Part shown: positions 26,278 to 36,426 of the stretch, piece by piece
Layout of the letters: every line of letters starts with the position of its first letter
Numbering within the stretch: the first letter of the stretch is position 1
DNA from: Xanthobacter sp. NM-25
GTDB lineage: Bacteria; Pseudomonadota; Alphaproteobacteria; Rhizobiales; Xanthobacteraceae
Assembly (NCBI RefSeq): GCF_022138605.1
Contig: NZ_JACBFS010000007.1
Coordinates: 220,289 to 284,288, forward strand
DNA length: 64,000 nucleotides
Direction of reading: 5' to 3'
The notes under the pieces: generated by a model
The model's database searches: none
Seen by the model: only the letters and a program-made list of their open reading frames with translations
What the model was told of the DNA's origin: nothing
Program-made: the position numbers and the translations under genes

Positions 26278-26880
26278 TCACCGCCCGAGCTGGTCCAAGG
26301 CCAGGTTGAGCGCCAGCACGTTCACCGTCGGCTCGCCGATGACGCCGAGCAGCCGATCCTTCACATGCGCCACCACCAGCGCCCGCACCGCGTCTTCACC
26401 GAGGCCCCGCGCCCGGGCCACCCGCGGCACCTGGAACAGGGCGGCCGCCGGCGACAGGTCGGGATCGAGCCCGCTGCCGGAGGTGGTCACCAGGTCCACC
26501 GGCACCGGCGCCGCCGGGTTCTCCGCCCGCAGCCGCGCCGCCTCGGCCGTGATGCGGTCGATCAGCACCGCATTGCTGGGGCCGAGGTTGGAGCCCATGG
26601 AACTCGCCGCATTATAGGGCTGCGGCACGCTTTTGGCTGGATCGTTCGGATCGGCGCCAAGGGTGGCCGAGGGGCGCGGATGGAAGTAGCGCGCCGCGGT
26701 GAAATCCTGGCCGATCAAAGCGGAGCCGATCACCCGCCCCTCCCGTTCGATCAGGCTGCCGTTGGCCTGGGCGGGAAACACCGCCTGGGCAAGGCCGGTC
26801 ATGGCCAGGGGATAGGCGAGGCCGGTGATGAGGGTCAACGCCACCAGCATCACCAGGGCGGGACGCAGCTGCTTGAGCAT
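26278..26880 (-). CDS. kdpC: Potassium-transporting ATPase subunit KdpC
   Basis: The predicted protein has 200 residues. One N-terminal membrane helix (about 10-32) is followed by a periplasmic domain. Family stretches are LITGLAYPLAMTGLAQ, GSALIGQDFTAARYFHPRPSA near residue 60, and SGSGLDPDLSPAAA. It stabilises the KdpFABC complex. GGAGACAAGC precedes the ATG. It follows kdpB by 29 bases. Confidence 0.95.
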   Translation of the reverse strand: MLKQLRPALVMLVALTLITGLAYPLAMTGLAQAVFPAQANGSLIEREGRVIGSALIGQDFTAARYFHPRPSATLGADPNDPAKSVPQPYNAASSMGSNLGPSNAVLIDRITAEAARLRAENPAAPVPVDLVTTSGSGLDPDLSPAAALFQVPRVARARGLGEDAVRALVVAHVKDRLLGVIGEPTVNVLALNLALDQLGR

Positions 26881-26909
26881 GCTTGTCTCCTTTCAGGAAG
26901 AAGCCGCCG

Positions 26910-28970
26910 TCAGGCGAGGCCGAGGGCGGTGACGGCCAGATCGATGGCCTTGATGCCGGCGAACGGGACGATGATGCCGCCGAGGCCGTAGACCACCAGA
27001 TTGCGGGTGAGCAGCGCGCCGGCGCCGACCGCCCGGTAGCGCACCCCCTTCAGGGCCAGCGGGATCAGCGCCACGATGATCAAGGCGTTGAAGATGATGG
27101 CGGAGAGAATGGCGCTCTGCGGTGTCGCCAGCCCCATGATGTTGAGGGCCCCCAGCTGCGGGTAGAAGGCCACGAACAGGGCGGGGATGATGGCGAAATA
27201 CTTGGCCACGTCATTGGCGATGGAAAAGGTGGTGAGGGCGCCACGGGTCATCAGCAGCTGCTTGCCGATCTCGACGATCTCGATGAGCTTGGTGGGGTCG
27301 CTGTCCAGGTCCACCATGTTGCCGGCCTCGCGCGCCGCCACCGTGCCGGTGTTCATGGCGACACCCACATCGGCCTGCGCCAAAGCGGGCGCGTCGTTGG
27401 TGCCGTCGCCGCACATGGCGACGAGCTTGCCCTTGGCCTGCTCCTCGCGGATCAGGGCCAGCTTGTTCTCGGGGGTCGCCTGGGCGAGGAAGTCGTCCAC
27501 GCCCGCCTCGGCGGCGATGGCGGCGGCGGTCATGGGGTTGTCGCCGGTGATCATCACCGTGCGGATGCCCATGCGACGCAGCTCGGCGAAACGCTCCTTG
27601 ATGCCGCCCTTGACGATGTCCTTGAGGTGCACGACGCCCAGCAGACGCGGACCGCGCAGCACCGCCAGGGGAGTGCCGCCGGACCGCGCCACATCCTCGG
27701 CGATGGCCTCGATCTCCCGCCGTGCCTCGGCGTCGATGCCGGCCGCCGGCTGGGCCTCCAAATGCTTCAGCACCGCATCCACCGCGCCCTTGCGGATGCC
27801 TTCTCCATCCATGTCCACCCCGCTCATGCGGGTCTGCGCGGTGAACGGCACGAAGGTGGCGCGCAGGCTGGCCATGTCGCGGGCGCGAATGGCGTATTTC
27901 TCCTTCGCCAGCACCACGATGGAACGCCCCTCGGGGGTTTCGTCGGCCAGCGACGCGAGCTGGGCGGCATCCGCCAAGTCGCGATCGGTGACGCCCCGCA
28001 CCGGCAGGAAGGCGGTGGCCTGGCGGTTGCCGAGGGTGATGGTGCCGGTCTTGTCCAGCAGCAGGGTGTCCACGTCCCCTGCCGCCTCCACCGCGCGGCC
28101 GGACATGGCCAGCACGTTGAAGCGCACCAGCCGATCCATGCCGGCGATGCCGATGGCCGACAGCAGGGCGCCGATGGTGGTGGGAATGAGGGTGACGAAC
28201 AGCGCCACCAGCACGATCACCGGAATGGTGCCGCCGGCGTAGGCGGCAAAGCTCGGGATGGTGACCGTGGCCAGCACGAAGATCAGCGTCATGCCCGCCA
28301 GCAGGATGTTGAGGGCGATCTCGTTGGGGGTCTTCTGCCGCGCGGCGCCTTCCACCAAAGCGATCATGCGATCGATGAAGGTGGCGCCGGCGGCCGCGGT
28401 GATGCGCACGCGGATCCAGTCGGACAGCACCTGGGTGCCGCCGGTGACCGCCGAGCGGTCGCCGCCGCTCTCGCGGATCACCGGCGCGCTCTCGCCGGTG
28501 ATGGCCGCTTCGTTCACCGAGGCCACGCCCTCGATCACCTCGCCATCGGAGGGGATGATGTCGCCGGCTTCCACCAGCACCACGTCGCCCAGCTTGAGGC
28601 TGGTGCCGGGCACCAGGGTGAAGGTGCCGCGGTCCGCGCCGGAGAGCAGCTTGGCCTGGGTCTCGGTGCGGGTGCGGCGCAGGGCGTCGGCCTGCGCCTT
28701 GCCGCGCCCCTCCGCCACCGCCTCCGCGAAATTGGCGAACAGCACGGTGAACCACAGCCACAGCACGATCTGAAAGGAAAAGCCCAGGCCGGCGCCGCCG
28801 CTCAGCGCATCGCGCACCAGCAGCACGGTGGTGAGCGCCGACACCAGCGCCACCACGAACATGACCGGGTTTTTGGCCAGGGTGCGCAGATCAAGCTTGC
28901 GGACCGCATCACCGAGGGCCGGCAGAAGAATGCGGGCATCGAGAATGCGCGCGGACGGCGACTTGCTCAT
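26910..28970 (-). CDS. kdpB: Potassium-transporting P-type ATPase subunit KdpB
   Basis: The predicted protein has 686 residues and is the catalytic subunit. The phosphorylated Asp lies in LLLDKTGTITLGN, and the actuator loop TGES is intact, including the Ser that in E. coli is phosphorylated to switch the pump off. GDGTNDAPALAQADVG forms the hinge. The ATG giving MSKSPSARILD follows GGAGG, while two longer in-frame starts lack this. A 58-codon gene lies between kdpA and kdpB, which is not the standard kdpFABC arrangement. Confidence 0.96.
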   Translation of the reverse strand: MSKSPSARILDARILLPALGDAVRKLDLRTLAKNPVMFVVALVSALTTVLLVRDALSGGAGLGFSFQIVLWLWFTVLFANFAEAVAEGRGKAQADALRRTRTETQAKLLSGADRGTFTLVPGTSLKLGDVVLVEAGDIIPSDGEVIEGVASVNEAAITGESAPVIRESGGDRSAVTGGTQVLSDWIRVRITAAAGATFIDRMIALVEGAARQKTPNEIALNILLAGMTLIFVLATVTIPSFAAYAGGTIPVIVLVALFVTLIPTTIGALLSAIGIAGMDRLVRFNVLAMSGRAVEAAGDVDTLLLDKTGTITLGNRQATAFLPVRGVTDRDLADAAQLASLADETPEGRSIVVLAKEKYAIRARDMASLRATFVPFTAQTRMSGVDMDGEGIRKGAVDAVLKHLEAQPAAGIDAEARREIEAIAEDVARSGGTPLAVLRGPRLLGVVHLKDIVKGGIKERFAELRRMGIRTVMITGDNPMTAAAIAAEAGVDDFLAQATPENKLALIREEQAKGKLVAMCGDGTNDAPALAQADVGVAMNTGTVAAREAGNMVDLDSDPTKLIEIVEIGKQLLMTRGALTTFSIANDVAKYFAIIPALFVAFYPQLGALNIMGLATPQSAILSAIIFNALIIVALIPLALKGVRYRAVGAGALLTRNLVVYGLGGIIVPFAGIKAIDLAVTALGLA

Positions 28971-29012
28971 GATGAGCCTCCAGATGAGCCTCAAAGGCGG
29001 GGCGGCGCGTGA

Positions 29013-29189
29013 TCAGCCGACCGCCGACACAAGGGTGAGCACGGCGGCAAAGCCCAGCCCGATCAGGGCCATGGCCAGCATGCCGAGCAGCAGGGTCGAG
29101 ATCCTGGGCGGGGTGGGATCATCCCCGGCCCGCCCCGCCCGGGCGGGCCGGCGGCGCGGGGTGGGGGTGGAAGACGGCGGGCGCGCCAT
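29013..29189 (-). CDS. Small single-helix membrane protein between kdpA and kdpB
   Basis: This short frame encodes 58 residues. The N-terminal half is basic and Pro-rich (MARPPSSTPTPRRRPAR), and the C-terminal half is one hydrophobic helix rich in Leu, Ala and Gly (LLLGMLAMALIGLGFAAV). The start lies 15 bases after the kdpA stop and the stop 42 bases before kdpB, with all genes in one direction. I do not know a named family. Its position inside the kdp operon suggests a small accessory subunit or a regulator of the pump. The coding call rests on intact frame, placement and the clean membrane helix. Confidence 0.6.
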   Translation of the reverse strand: MARPPSSTPTPRRRPARAGRAGDDPTPPRISTLLLGMLAMALIGLGFAAVLTLVSAVG

Positions 29190-29204
29190 GGGGATGGCGC
29201 CGGC

Positions 29205-30908
<1,704 letters not shown>

Positions 30909-30942
30909 CGAACAGGCCTTCGCAAGAATGGGCGCCGGGTGG

Positions 30943-31032
30943 TCAGAACCACTCGGGACGGATGAGGGCGATGGTGAGATAGAACAGAATGCACAGCGCC
31001 ACAGCGCCGCCGGCGATGAGATCGAAGAGCAT
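30943..31032 (-). CDS. kdpF: Potassium-transporting ATPase subunit KdpF
   Basis: This gene encodes 29 residues: one hydrophobic helix and the diagnostic ending IALIRPEWF, matching the LxRPExF tail typical of KdpF. It lies directly upstream of kdpA in the same direction. KdpF stabilises the KdpABC complex in the membrane. GGAGG lies 7 bases before the ATG. Confidence 0.9.
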   Translation of the reverse strand: MLFDLIAGGAVALCILFYLTIALIRPEWF

Positions 31033-31050
31033 CACGGCCTCCACCCTCGC

Positions 31051-31137
31051 CTAAAGACCATCACAGACGCGGACATAGGCCAGCGCGCCGGCAAAGCAGA
31101 GAAATGTGAGGCCGATGAGAAGCAGATCCATGGTCAT
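31051..31137 (-). CDS. Tiny membrane protein upstream of kdpF
   Basis: This frame encodes 28 residues (26 if the second ATG is used): a single hydrophobic helix ending ALAYVRVCDGL. It is the first gene after the probable kdp promoter, 18 bases before kdpF. I believe similar unnamed peptides with a Cys-Asp ending precede kdpF in other proteobacteria, but I cannot verify this here. It might be an extra pump subunit or a leader peptide. Confidence 0.65.
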   Translation of the reverse strand: MTMDLLLIGLTFLCFAGALAYVRVCDGL

Positions 31138-31206
31138 GTCCCGTTCCAGATCCACGATCATGGCCCCCTCCATCTCGAGAATGGAGCAGATCAACTGTCG
31201 CGAACG

Positions 31207-31222
31207 TCACCAAAGCTGGTGA
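31207..31222. promoter_or_regulatory. Inverted repeat TCACCA-AAGC-TGGTGA
   Basis: Perfect 6-base arms with a 4-base spacer lie between the CTTTATG repeats and the first small gene of the kdp operon, about 70 bases before its start. It could be an operator or form an RNA hairpin in the leader. The binding protein is unknown. Confidence 0.4.
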
Positions 31223-31266
31223 GATCCCCGGCGCGTGGAAGAGGAGGGGACTATGGCGCCGAACCG

Positions 31267-31317
31267 CATAAAGGTTCGAGAGCGGACCAAAGGGAAAGAC
31301 ATAAAGACCGCATAAAG
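31267..31317 (-). promoter_or_regulatory. Candidate KdpE-binding site: three phased CTTTATG repeats
   Basis: On the minus strand CTTTATG occurs three times (plus-strand CATAAAG at 31267-31273, 31300-31306 and 31311-31317). The spacings are 33 and 11 bases, both multiples of one helical turn. KdpE belongs to the OmpR class, which binds tandem direct repeats one turn apart, and known kdp boxes are T/A-rich with TTTAT-like cores. The site lies 130-180 bases upstream of the first kdp-operon gene. Confidence 0.65.
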
Positions 31318-31378
31318 ATCCGGCCGCCGTCCACGCCGCGACACAGGCATGGGACCAGCCGTGGAACGCGGCCCGCCG

Positions 31379-32182
31379 CTAGCGGGCGAGGGTGTGGAAG
31401 CCGGCGCTGACGAAGGCCACGAAATCCTCGAACACCGTGGGATCGCCGGCGATGGCGCGGCCACCGGAGAGGCGCTCGATGCGCTTGTCGGCCACGTACA
31501 TCAGCAGCGCCCCCACCGCATATTCATAGGCCCACAGCAGCCGGGCCTCCGCGCAGCCGGGCAGCGCGATCCGCATCGCCTCCAGGAAGGCGTGCACCAG
31601 CGGGTCGTAGAAGCGCTCGATGATGGCGCTCGCCTCCGGGCCGGGGTCCCAGGCGGTGCGCGCCACCAGCAGCGAGAAGGAATCCCCGGAGGCCGAACCG
31701 TGCAGCCGCACCACCGGCTCCGCCCAGGCGGTGACGATCTCTTCCACCCGGCCCGGGCCTGGCCCCTTCGCCCCCACCGCCCGGATGCGGGCGATGCGCT
31801 CGTCGAGATTACCCTGCCGGTGCTCGAACACGGTGGAGAACAGCTCCGGCTTGCGGCCGAAATAATAGCCCACCAGGGCCACCGGCACGCTGGCGCGGGC
31901 GGCGATGTCGCGCACCGAGACCGCCGCATAGCCGCGTTCCGCGAACAGGGCCTCGGCGCTGTCGAGAATGTCCTGGCGCCGGTCCGGCCGATCCCGCTCG
32001 CTGGCCGGCACCGGTGAACGCCGCCCGCGCTTTTCCGCCACGGCGCCGGCGGGCTTGCCCGTTTTCTTGCCGGCCGTCCCGCTGCGTGGCTCGCGGGCCG
32101 TCTCGGTGTGTGTCTTGCGGACGTTGGCGGCGGTGTCGGCGCGCTCGGGTCCCTGGCCGGATTTGGGCGTGGCGGTCTCCAT
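31379..32182 (-). CDS. TetR-family transcriptional regulator
   Basis: The predicted protein has 267 residues. A typical TetR helix-turn-helix follows a long basic lead: RQDILDSAEALFAERGYAAVSVRDIAARASVPVALVGYYFGRKPELF at about 69-115. The C-terminal part is a variable ligand and dimer domain. The first 65 residues are Lys/Arg/Gly/Ala-rich and may be a disordered tail or a start-site error; no better ATG follows. It is divergent from the cyclase-BKACE-lactonase genes. The shared 150-base region holds two TGTACG palindromes, so it probably represses that cluster and itself in the absence of an inducer. Confidence 0.9.
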   Translation of the reverse strand: METATPKSGQGPERADTAANVRKTHTETAREPRSGTAGKKTGKPAGAVAEKRGRRSPVPASERDRPDRRQDILDSAEALFAERGYAAVSVRDIAARASVPVALVGYYFGRKPELFSTVFEHRQGNLDERIARIRAVGAKGPGPGRVEEIVTAWAEPVVRLHGSASGDSFSLLVARTAWDPGPEASAIIERFYDPLVHAFLEAMRIALPGCAEARLLWAYEYAVGALLMYVADKRIERLSGGRAIAGDPTVFEDFVAFVSAGFHTLAR

Positions 32183-32259
32183 CGGGCTGTCGGCTCAGGT
32201 CCTTTCTAGACCGAGCAGCACGCCGGCGCCAACGGTTCGGGGCCGGGAAGAATGGCGTA

Positions 32260-32294
32260 TTGTACGATCGTACAAAAAGATGTACGTTCGTATA
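32260..32294. promoter_or_regulatory. Double TetR-type operator (TGTACG palindromes)
   Basis: TTGTACGATCGTACAA (32260-32275) is a perfect 16-base palindrome. A related, less perfect copy, TGTACGTTCGTATA, follows at 32281-32294. Their centres are 20 bases apart, close to two helical turns, so two TetR dimers could bind the same face of DNA. They lie between the divergent TetR gene and the cyclase gene in an AT-rich promoter patch. Confidence 0.75.
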
Positions 32295-32335
32295 AAATAG
32301 CGGGTGCCACAGGCGCCCATCAGGATGGAAACGCC

Positions 32336-33109
32336 GTGCCCCGACTGATCGACATCTCCATTCCCCTGGAGAATGACGTTCCCGCAGACCCGCCGTTCCA
32401 GCGGGTGCGGATCGACTATGCCACCCACCGGGAAACGGCGCCGGCCCTGTGCGCCGCCTTTCCCGGGCTGCGCCCCGATCAATTGCCCGACGGCATGGGC
32501 TGGGCGGTGGAAACCGCGCACATCTCCACCCACAACGGCACCCATGTGGACGCCCCCTGGCACTACCACCCCACCATGGATGGCGGCGCCCGCGCGATCA
32601 CCATCGACGAGGTGCCCCTCGACTGGTGCTTCCGGCCGGGTGTGAAGCTCGATTTCCGCCACCTGCCCGACGGCCATGTGGTGAGCCCCGACGAGATCGA
32701 CGCCGAGCTCGCCCGCATCGGCCACACCCTGGCGCCCTTCGACATCGTGGTGGCCAACACCGCCGCCGGCACCGCCTATGGCGCGGCGGACTATGTGGAT
32801 CGCGGCTGCGGCTTCGGCCGCGCGGCCACCCTCCATCTGGTGCAACAGGGCATCCGCGTGGTGGGCACCGACGGCTGGAGCTGGGACGCCCCCTTCAGCG
32901 CCACCGCCCGCCGCTTCGCCGAAACCGGCGATGCCGCGCTGATCTGGGAGGGGCACAAGGCGGGCCGCGAGAAGGGCTATTGCCAGATCGAGAAGCTCCA
33001 CAATCTCGAAGCGCTGCCCGCCACTGGCTTCACCGTGTGCTGCTTCCCGGTGAAGGTCCGTGCCGCCTCGGCCGGCTGGACCCGCGCCGTCGCCATTCTT
33101 CCCGACTGA
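32336..33109 (+). CDS. Cyclase-family metal-dependent hydrolase
   Basis: The predicted protein has 257 residues and belongs to the Cyclase family, which includes bacterial arylformamidase (KynB). The metal motif HxGTHxD is present as STHNGTHVDAPWHY. Typical reactions are hydrolysis of formamide, amide or lactone-like bonds; the substrate here is unknown. The start is a GTG (PRLIDISIPLEND follows), which fits the family N-terminus and follows AGGATGGAAA; an earlier in-frame ATG lies inside the operator region and is unlikely. It is the first of four genes controlled by the divergent TetR regulator. Confidence 0.87.
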   Translation: MPRLIDISIPLENDVPADPPFQRVRIDYATHRETAPALCAAFPGLRPDQLPDGMGWAVETAHISTHNGTHVDAPWHYHPTMDGGARAITIDEVPLDWCFRPGVKLDFRHLPDGHVVSPDEIDAELARIGHTLAPFDIVVANTAAGTAYGAADYVDRGCGFGRAATLHLVQQGIRVVGTDGWSWDAPFSATARRFAETGDAALIWEGHKAGREKGYCQIEKLHNLEALPATGFTVCCFPVKVRAASAGWTRAVAILPD

Positions 33110-33139
33110 TCCATCCCCTTCTTCCTGCGGAGCGAAGCC

Positions 33140-34066
33140 TTGAGCAAGGTCATCATCACCTGCGCGGTGACGGGCGGCATTCACACGCCCACCATGTCGG
33201 ATGCGCTGCCCATCACCCCCAATGAGATCGCCGCTGAGGCCATCGCCGCCGCCGAGGCGGGCGCCGCCATCCTGCACCTGCACGCCCGCGACCCGATCGA
33301 CGGCCGGCCGACGCCCGACCCGGCGGTGTTCATGCAGTTCCTGCCGCGCATCAAGCAGGCCACCGATGCGGTGATCAACATCACCACCGGCGGCGGTCTC
33401 AACATGAGCGTGGAAGAGCGCCTGGCCGCCCCGCTGAAAGCGGCGCCGGAGATGTGCTCGCTCAACATGGGCTCCATGAACTTCGCCCTCCATCCCCTCG
33501 CCAAGCGCTATTCCAACTGGAAGCACGCCTGGGAGGAGCCCTATCTCTCCGGCACCAAGGATTTTATCTTCCGCAATACGTTCGGCGACATCGAGCGGAT
33601 CTATAAGATGCTGGGCGAGGAGCACGGCACCAAGTTCGAGCATGAATGCTATGACGTGGGCCACCTCTACAATCTCGCCCACTGCCTCGACCAGGGCTGG
33701 TTCCGGCCGCCGGTGTTCCTGCAGCTCATCTTCGGCATCCTCGGCGGCATCGGCGCCGACATGGACAATCTGATGTTCATGAAGCGCACCGCCGACAAGC
33801 TGTTCGGCTCCGATTACCAGTGGTCGGTGCTGGCCGCCGGCCGCCACCAGATGGCCTTCGCCACCCAGGCGGCGATGATGGGCGGCAACGTGCGGGTGGG
33901 GCTGGAGGACAGCCTGTTCATCGGCCGCGGCAAGCTCGCCACCTCCAATGCCGAGCAGGTGGCGAAGATCCGCCGCATCCTGGAGGAACTGGGCCATGAG
34001 ATCGCCACCCCCGACGAGGCCCGCGCCAGCCTCGGCCTCAAGGGTGCCGACACGGTGAACTTCTGA
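33140..34066 (+). CDS. Beta-keto acid cleavage enzyme (BKACE, DUF849)
   Basis: The predicted protein has 308 residues. It matches the 3-keto-5-aminohexanoate cleavage enzyme family. The zinc-binding pair is H46 and H48 in ILHLHARDP, at the same numbering as in the characterised Kce. A further conserved acidic residue is E256 in VGLEDSLFIG. The family condenses a beta-keto acid with acetyl-CoA to give acetoacetate and a new acyl-CoA. Substrates vary widely. The start is a TTG with GGAG upstream. Acetoacetate formed here could be activated by the CoA-transferase at 6.2-7.5 kb or reduced by the 3-hydroxybutyrate dehydrogenase at 53.6 kb. Confidence 0.92.
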   Translation: MSKVIITCAVTGGIHTPTMSDALPITPNEIAAEAIAAAEAGAAILHLHARDPIDGRPTPDPAVFMQFLPRIKQATDAVINITTGGGLNMSVEERLAAPLKAAPEMCSLNMGSMNFALHPLAKRYSNWKHAWEEPYLSGTKDFIFRNTFGDIERIYKMLGEEHGTKFEHECYDVGHLYNLAHCLDQGWFRPPVFLQLIFGILGGIGADMDNLMFMKRTADKLFGSDYQWSVLAAGRHQMAFATQAAMMGGNVRVGLEDSLFIGRGKLATSNAEQVAKIRRILEELGHEIATPDEARASLGLKGADTVNF

Positions 34067-34083
34067 GCCGCGCGGAGATCGCC

Positions 34084-35100
34084 ATGGCCCGGCCCAATCC
34101 CCTCGACGGCTTTGTGGTGGACCCGGCGGCCATCACCTATGTGGGCGCCGACCTGCAGCGCCCCGAATGCATCCTCGCCGAGCGCGACGGCTCCTTGTGG
34201 AGCGCCGACGCCCGCGGCGGGGTGGTGCACATCCGCCCCGACGGCAGCCAGGAGCTGGTGGCCCAGCAGGAGGCCACCCAATTCGCCGCCGCCACCGACG
34301 AAGAAACCCGCTTTGTCTCCGGCACCCTGCCCAACGGCCTCGCCTTCGCCCGCAACGGCGACATCCTGATCTCCAATTTCGGCACCGATCGGCTGGAGAT
34401 CATGAGCCGCGACGGGCGCAGCCGGGTGCTGGCCGACAGCATCGACGGCGCCCCCATCGGCAAGGTCAATTTCGTGCTGCGCGACAGCCGCGACCGCATC
34501 TGGCTCACCATCTCCACCCGCACCCGCAACTGGATGCGGGCCATGAGCCCGAACATCGCCGACGGCTTTCTCGCGCTTTACGACCAGGGCCGGCTGCGCA
34601 TCGTCGCCGACGGCTTCCGCTTCACCAATGAGATCCGCCTCGATGCCCGTGAGGAATGGCTCTATGTGGCGGAAACCTGCGGCCGCTGCGTCACCCGCCT
34701 GCGGGTGCTGCCCGACGGCAGCCTGACCGATCGCGAGACCTTCGGCCCCGCCGACCATGGCGCCTTCATCGACGGCATCGCCTTCGACGCCCATGGCAAT
34801 CTGTGGGGCACCCATGTGATGACCGACCGCCTGTTCGCCATCACCCCGGAGGGGGAACTGCGGATCCTGCTCGACGACGACAGGGGGAGCCCCGCCGGCG
34901 CCGCCCTCATGGCCGCCTTCGAGGCCGATGCGGCGACCCCCGAGCTGATGCTCGCGTGCGGCGGCACCCTCGCCCCCTGGTTCGCCAGCGTCACCTTCGG
35001 CGGGCCGGACCTCACCACCGTCTATATCGGCAGCCTGCGCGGCCGCCGCATTCCGTGTTTCCGCGCGCCGGTGGCCGGCCTGCCCATGGCCCATTGGTGA
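34084..35100 (+). CDS. SMP-30/gluconolactonase-family protein
   Basis: The predicted protein has 338 residues and forms a six-bladed propeller of the SMP-30/LRE family. Metal-site positions are visible as E in RPECILAERDG, N in RFTNEIRLD and D in FIDGIAFDAHGNLWGTH. Members are calcium- or zinc-dependent lactonases. No signal peptide is seen, so it should act in the cytoplasm. It starts 17 bases after the BKACE gene and probably opens a lactone intermediate of the same pathway. Confidence 0.88.
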   Translation: MARPNPLDGFVVDPAAITYVGADLQRPECILAERDGSLWSADARGGVVHIRPDGSQELVAQQEATQFAAATDEETRFVSGTLPNGLAFARNGDILISNFGTDRLEIMSRDGRSRVLADSIDGAPIGKVNFVLRDSRDRIWLTISTRTRNWMRAMSPNIADGFLALYDQGRLRIVADGFRFTNEIRLDAREEWLYVAETCGRCVTRLRVLPDGSLTDRETFGPADHGAFIDGIAFDAHGNLWGTHVMTDRLFAITPEGELRILLDDDRGSPAGAALMAAFEADAATPELMLACGGTLAPWFASVTFGGPDLTTVYIGSLRGRRIPCFRAPVAGLPMAHW

Positions 35101-35137
35101 GCGGACCACCAACATAGAAAACACCGGGAGAAGCGAC

Positions 35138-36388
35138 ATGAGGACAGGATTGAACCGCGCCGGCCTCGTTCCAGCCCTGGCGCTGGCGGCGGGGCTCGCC
35201 ACCGCGCCGGCCCATGCGGAGATCTCCGGCGGCAGGGTCAAGGTGGGCGTGCTCACCGACATGTCGGGGGTCTATTCCGACATCACCGGCAAGGGCTCCG
35301 TCACCGCCGCGCAGATGGCCATCGACGATTGCCTGAAGGCCGAATGCGCCGGCATGACCATCGAGATGATCTCGGCCGACCACCAGAACAAGGCCGACAT
35401 CGCCTCCGCCACCGCCCGCAAATGGATCGACATCGACGGCGTGGACGTGCTGGCCGACATGTCCAATGCCTCCATACAGCTCGCCATCGCGCCGCTGGTG
35501 AAGGAAAAGAACCGCGTCGCCCTGTTCCCCGGCGGCACCGCCCGGCTCACCGGCGATGCCTGCCAGCCGGGCCATGTGGTGCAGTGGATGTGGGACACCT
35601 ATGTCCAGGTGGCCGGCATCGCCAACCGCCTCACCCAGCCGGGCACCTCCTGGTATCTGGTGACGGCGGACTACGCCCTCGGCCATCAGCTGGAAGCCGA
35701 TACCAAGGCGGTGGTGGGGGCCCGGGGCGGCAAGGTGCTCGGCTCGGTGCGCCATCCGTTCCCGGCGGTGGACCTGTCCTCGCCGCTGCTCACCGCCCAG
35801 GGCTCCGGCGCCGACATCATCGCCCTCGCCAATGCGGGCAACGATACGGTCTCCGGCATCAAGACGGCGCGTGAATTCGGCATCATGGGCTCGAAGCAGA
35901 AGCTGGTGGCCTTCTTCCTCACCGCCCTCGACGTGAAGAGCGTGGGCCTGCCCACCGCCCAGGGCACCCTGCTCTCCGAAGGCTTCTACTGGGACCTGGA
36001 CGAGGGCACCCGCGCCTTTTCCGAGCGCTTCAAGGCGCAGAACGGCAAGATCCCGTCCGCCATCCACGCCGGCGTCTATTCCTCGGTCCTGCACTATCTG
36101 AAGGCGGTGGCGGCGGCCAAGAGCGATGATGCCACCACGGTGGTGAAGACCATGGCCGAGCTGCCCATCAAGGATGACGTGGTGCGCAACGCCCACCTGC
36201 GGGAGGACGGCCGCATGGTGCACGATTTCTACGTATTCGAAGTGAAGGCGCCGGAGGCCTCCAAGGGCGAATGGGACCTTTACAAGCTGGTGGCCACCCT
36301 GCCCGGCGACACCGCCTTCCGCCCGCTGGCCGACAGCACCTGCCCGGCGGTGACTGCCGCTCGCGGGGCGCCGAAGCCGGCGAACTGA
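35138..36388 (+). CDS. ABC transporter substrate-binding protein (branched-chain amino acid type)
   Basis: The predicted protein has 416 residues. A signal peptide covers about residues 1-28 (ending APAHA). The mature part is a Peripla_BP_6 / LivJ-like fold, beginning KVGVLTDMSGVYSDITGKGS. In this family such proteins often bind aromatic or other carboxylates rather than amino acids. It ends the TetR-controlled cluster; no permease or ATPase genes are adjacent, so partners must be encoded elsewhere. CGGGAGAAG precedes the ATG. Confidence 0.9.
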   Translation: MRTGLNRAGLVPALALAAGLATAPAHAEISGGRVKVGVLTDMSGVYSDITGKGSVTAAQMAIDDCLKAECAGMTIEMISADHQNKADIASATARKWIDIDGVDVLADMSNASIQLAIAPLVKEKNRVALFPGGTARLTGDACQPGHVVQWMWDTYVQVAGIANRLTQPGTSWYLVTADYALGHQLEADTKAVVGARGGKVLGSVRHPFPAVDLSSPLLTAQGSGADIIALANAGNDTVSGIKTAREFGIMGSKQKLVAFFLTALDVKSVGLPTAQGTLLSEGFYWDLDEGTRAFSERFKAQNGKIPSAIHAGVYSSVLHYLKAVAAAKSDDATTVVKTMAELPIKDDVVRNAHLREDGRMVHDFYVFEVKAPEASKGEWDLYKLVATLPGDTAFRPLADSTCPAVTAARGAPKPAN

Positions 36389-36399
36389 GGCGCCGCCAC

Positions 36400-36420
36400 G
36401 CCGGGGCCCCGCGCCCCGGC
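36400..36420. terminator. GC hairpin between convergent genes
   Basis: GCCGGGGC (36400-36407) pairs with GCCCCGGC (36413-36420) across a 5-base loop. It lies between the convergent stops of the binding-protein gene and chrA. There is no T-run, so any terminator function would be weak or bidirectional. Confidence 0.4.
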
Positions 36421-36426
36421 GCCGGC

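Noticed and set aside
23563..26991. A very long open frame (over 1,100 codons) on the plus strand opposite kdpD and kdpC
   Set aside because: It is antisense to clearly conserved genes, is rich in His, Gly, Ala and Arg, and has no family features. High GC makes such open antisense frames common.
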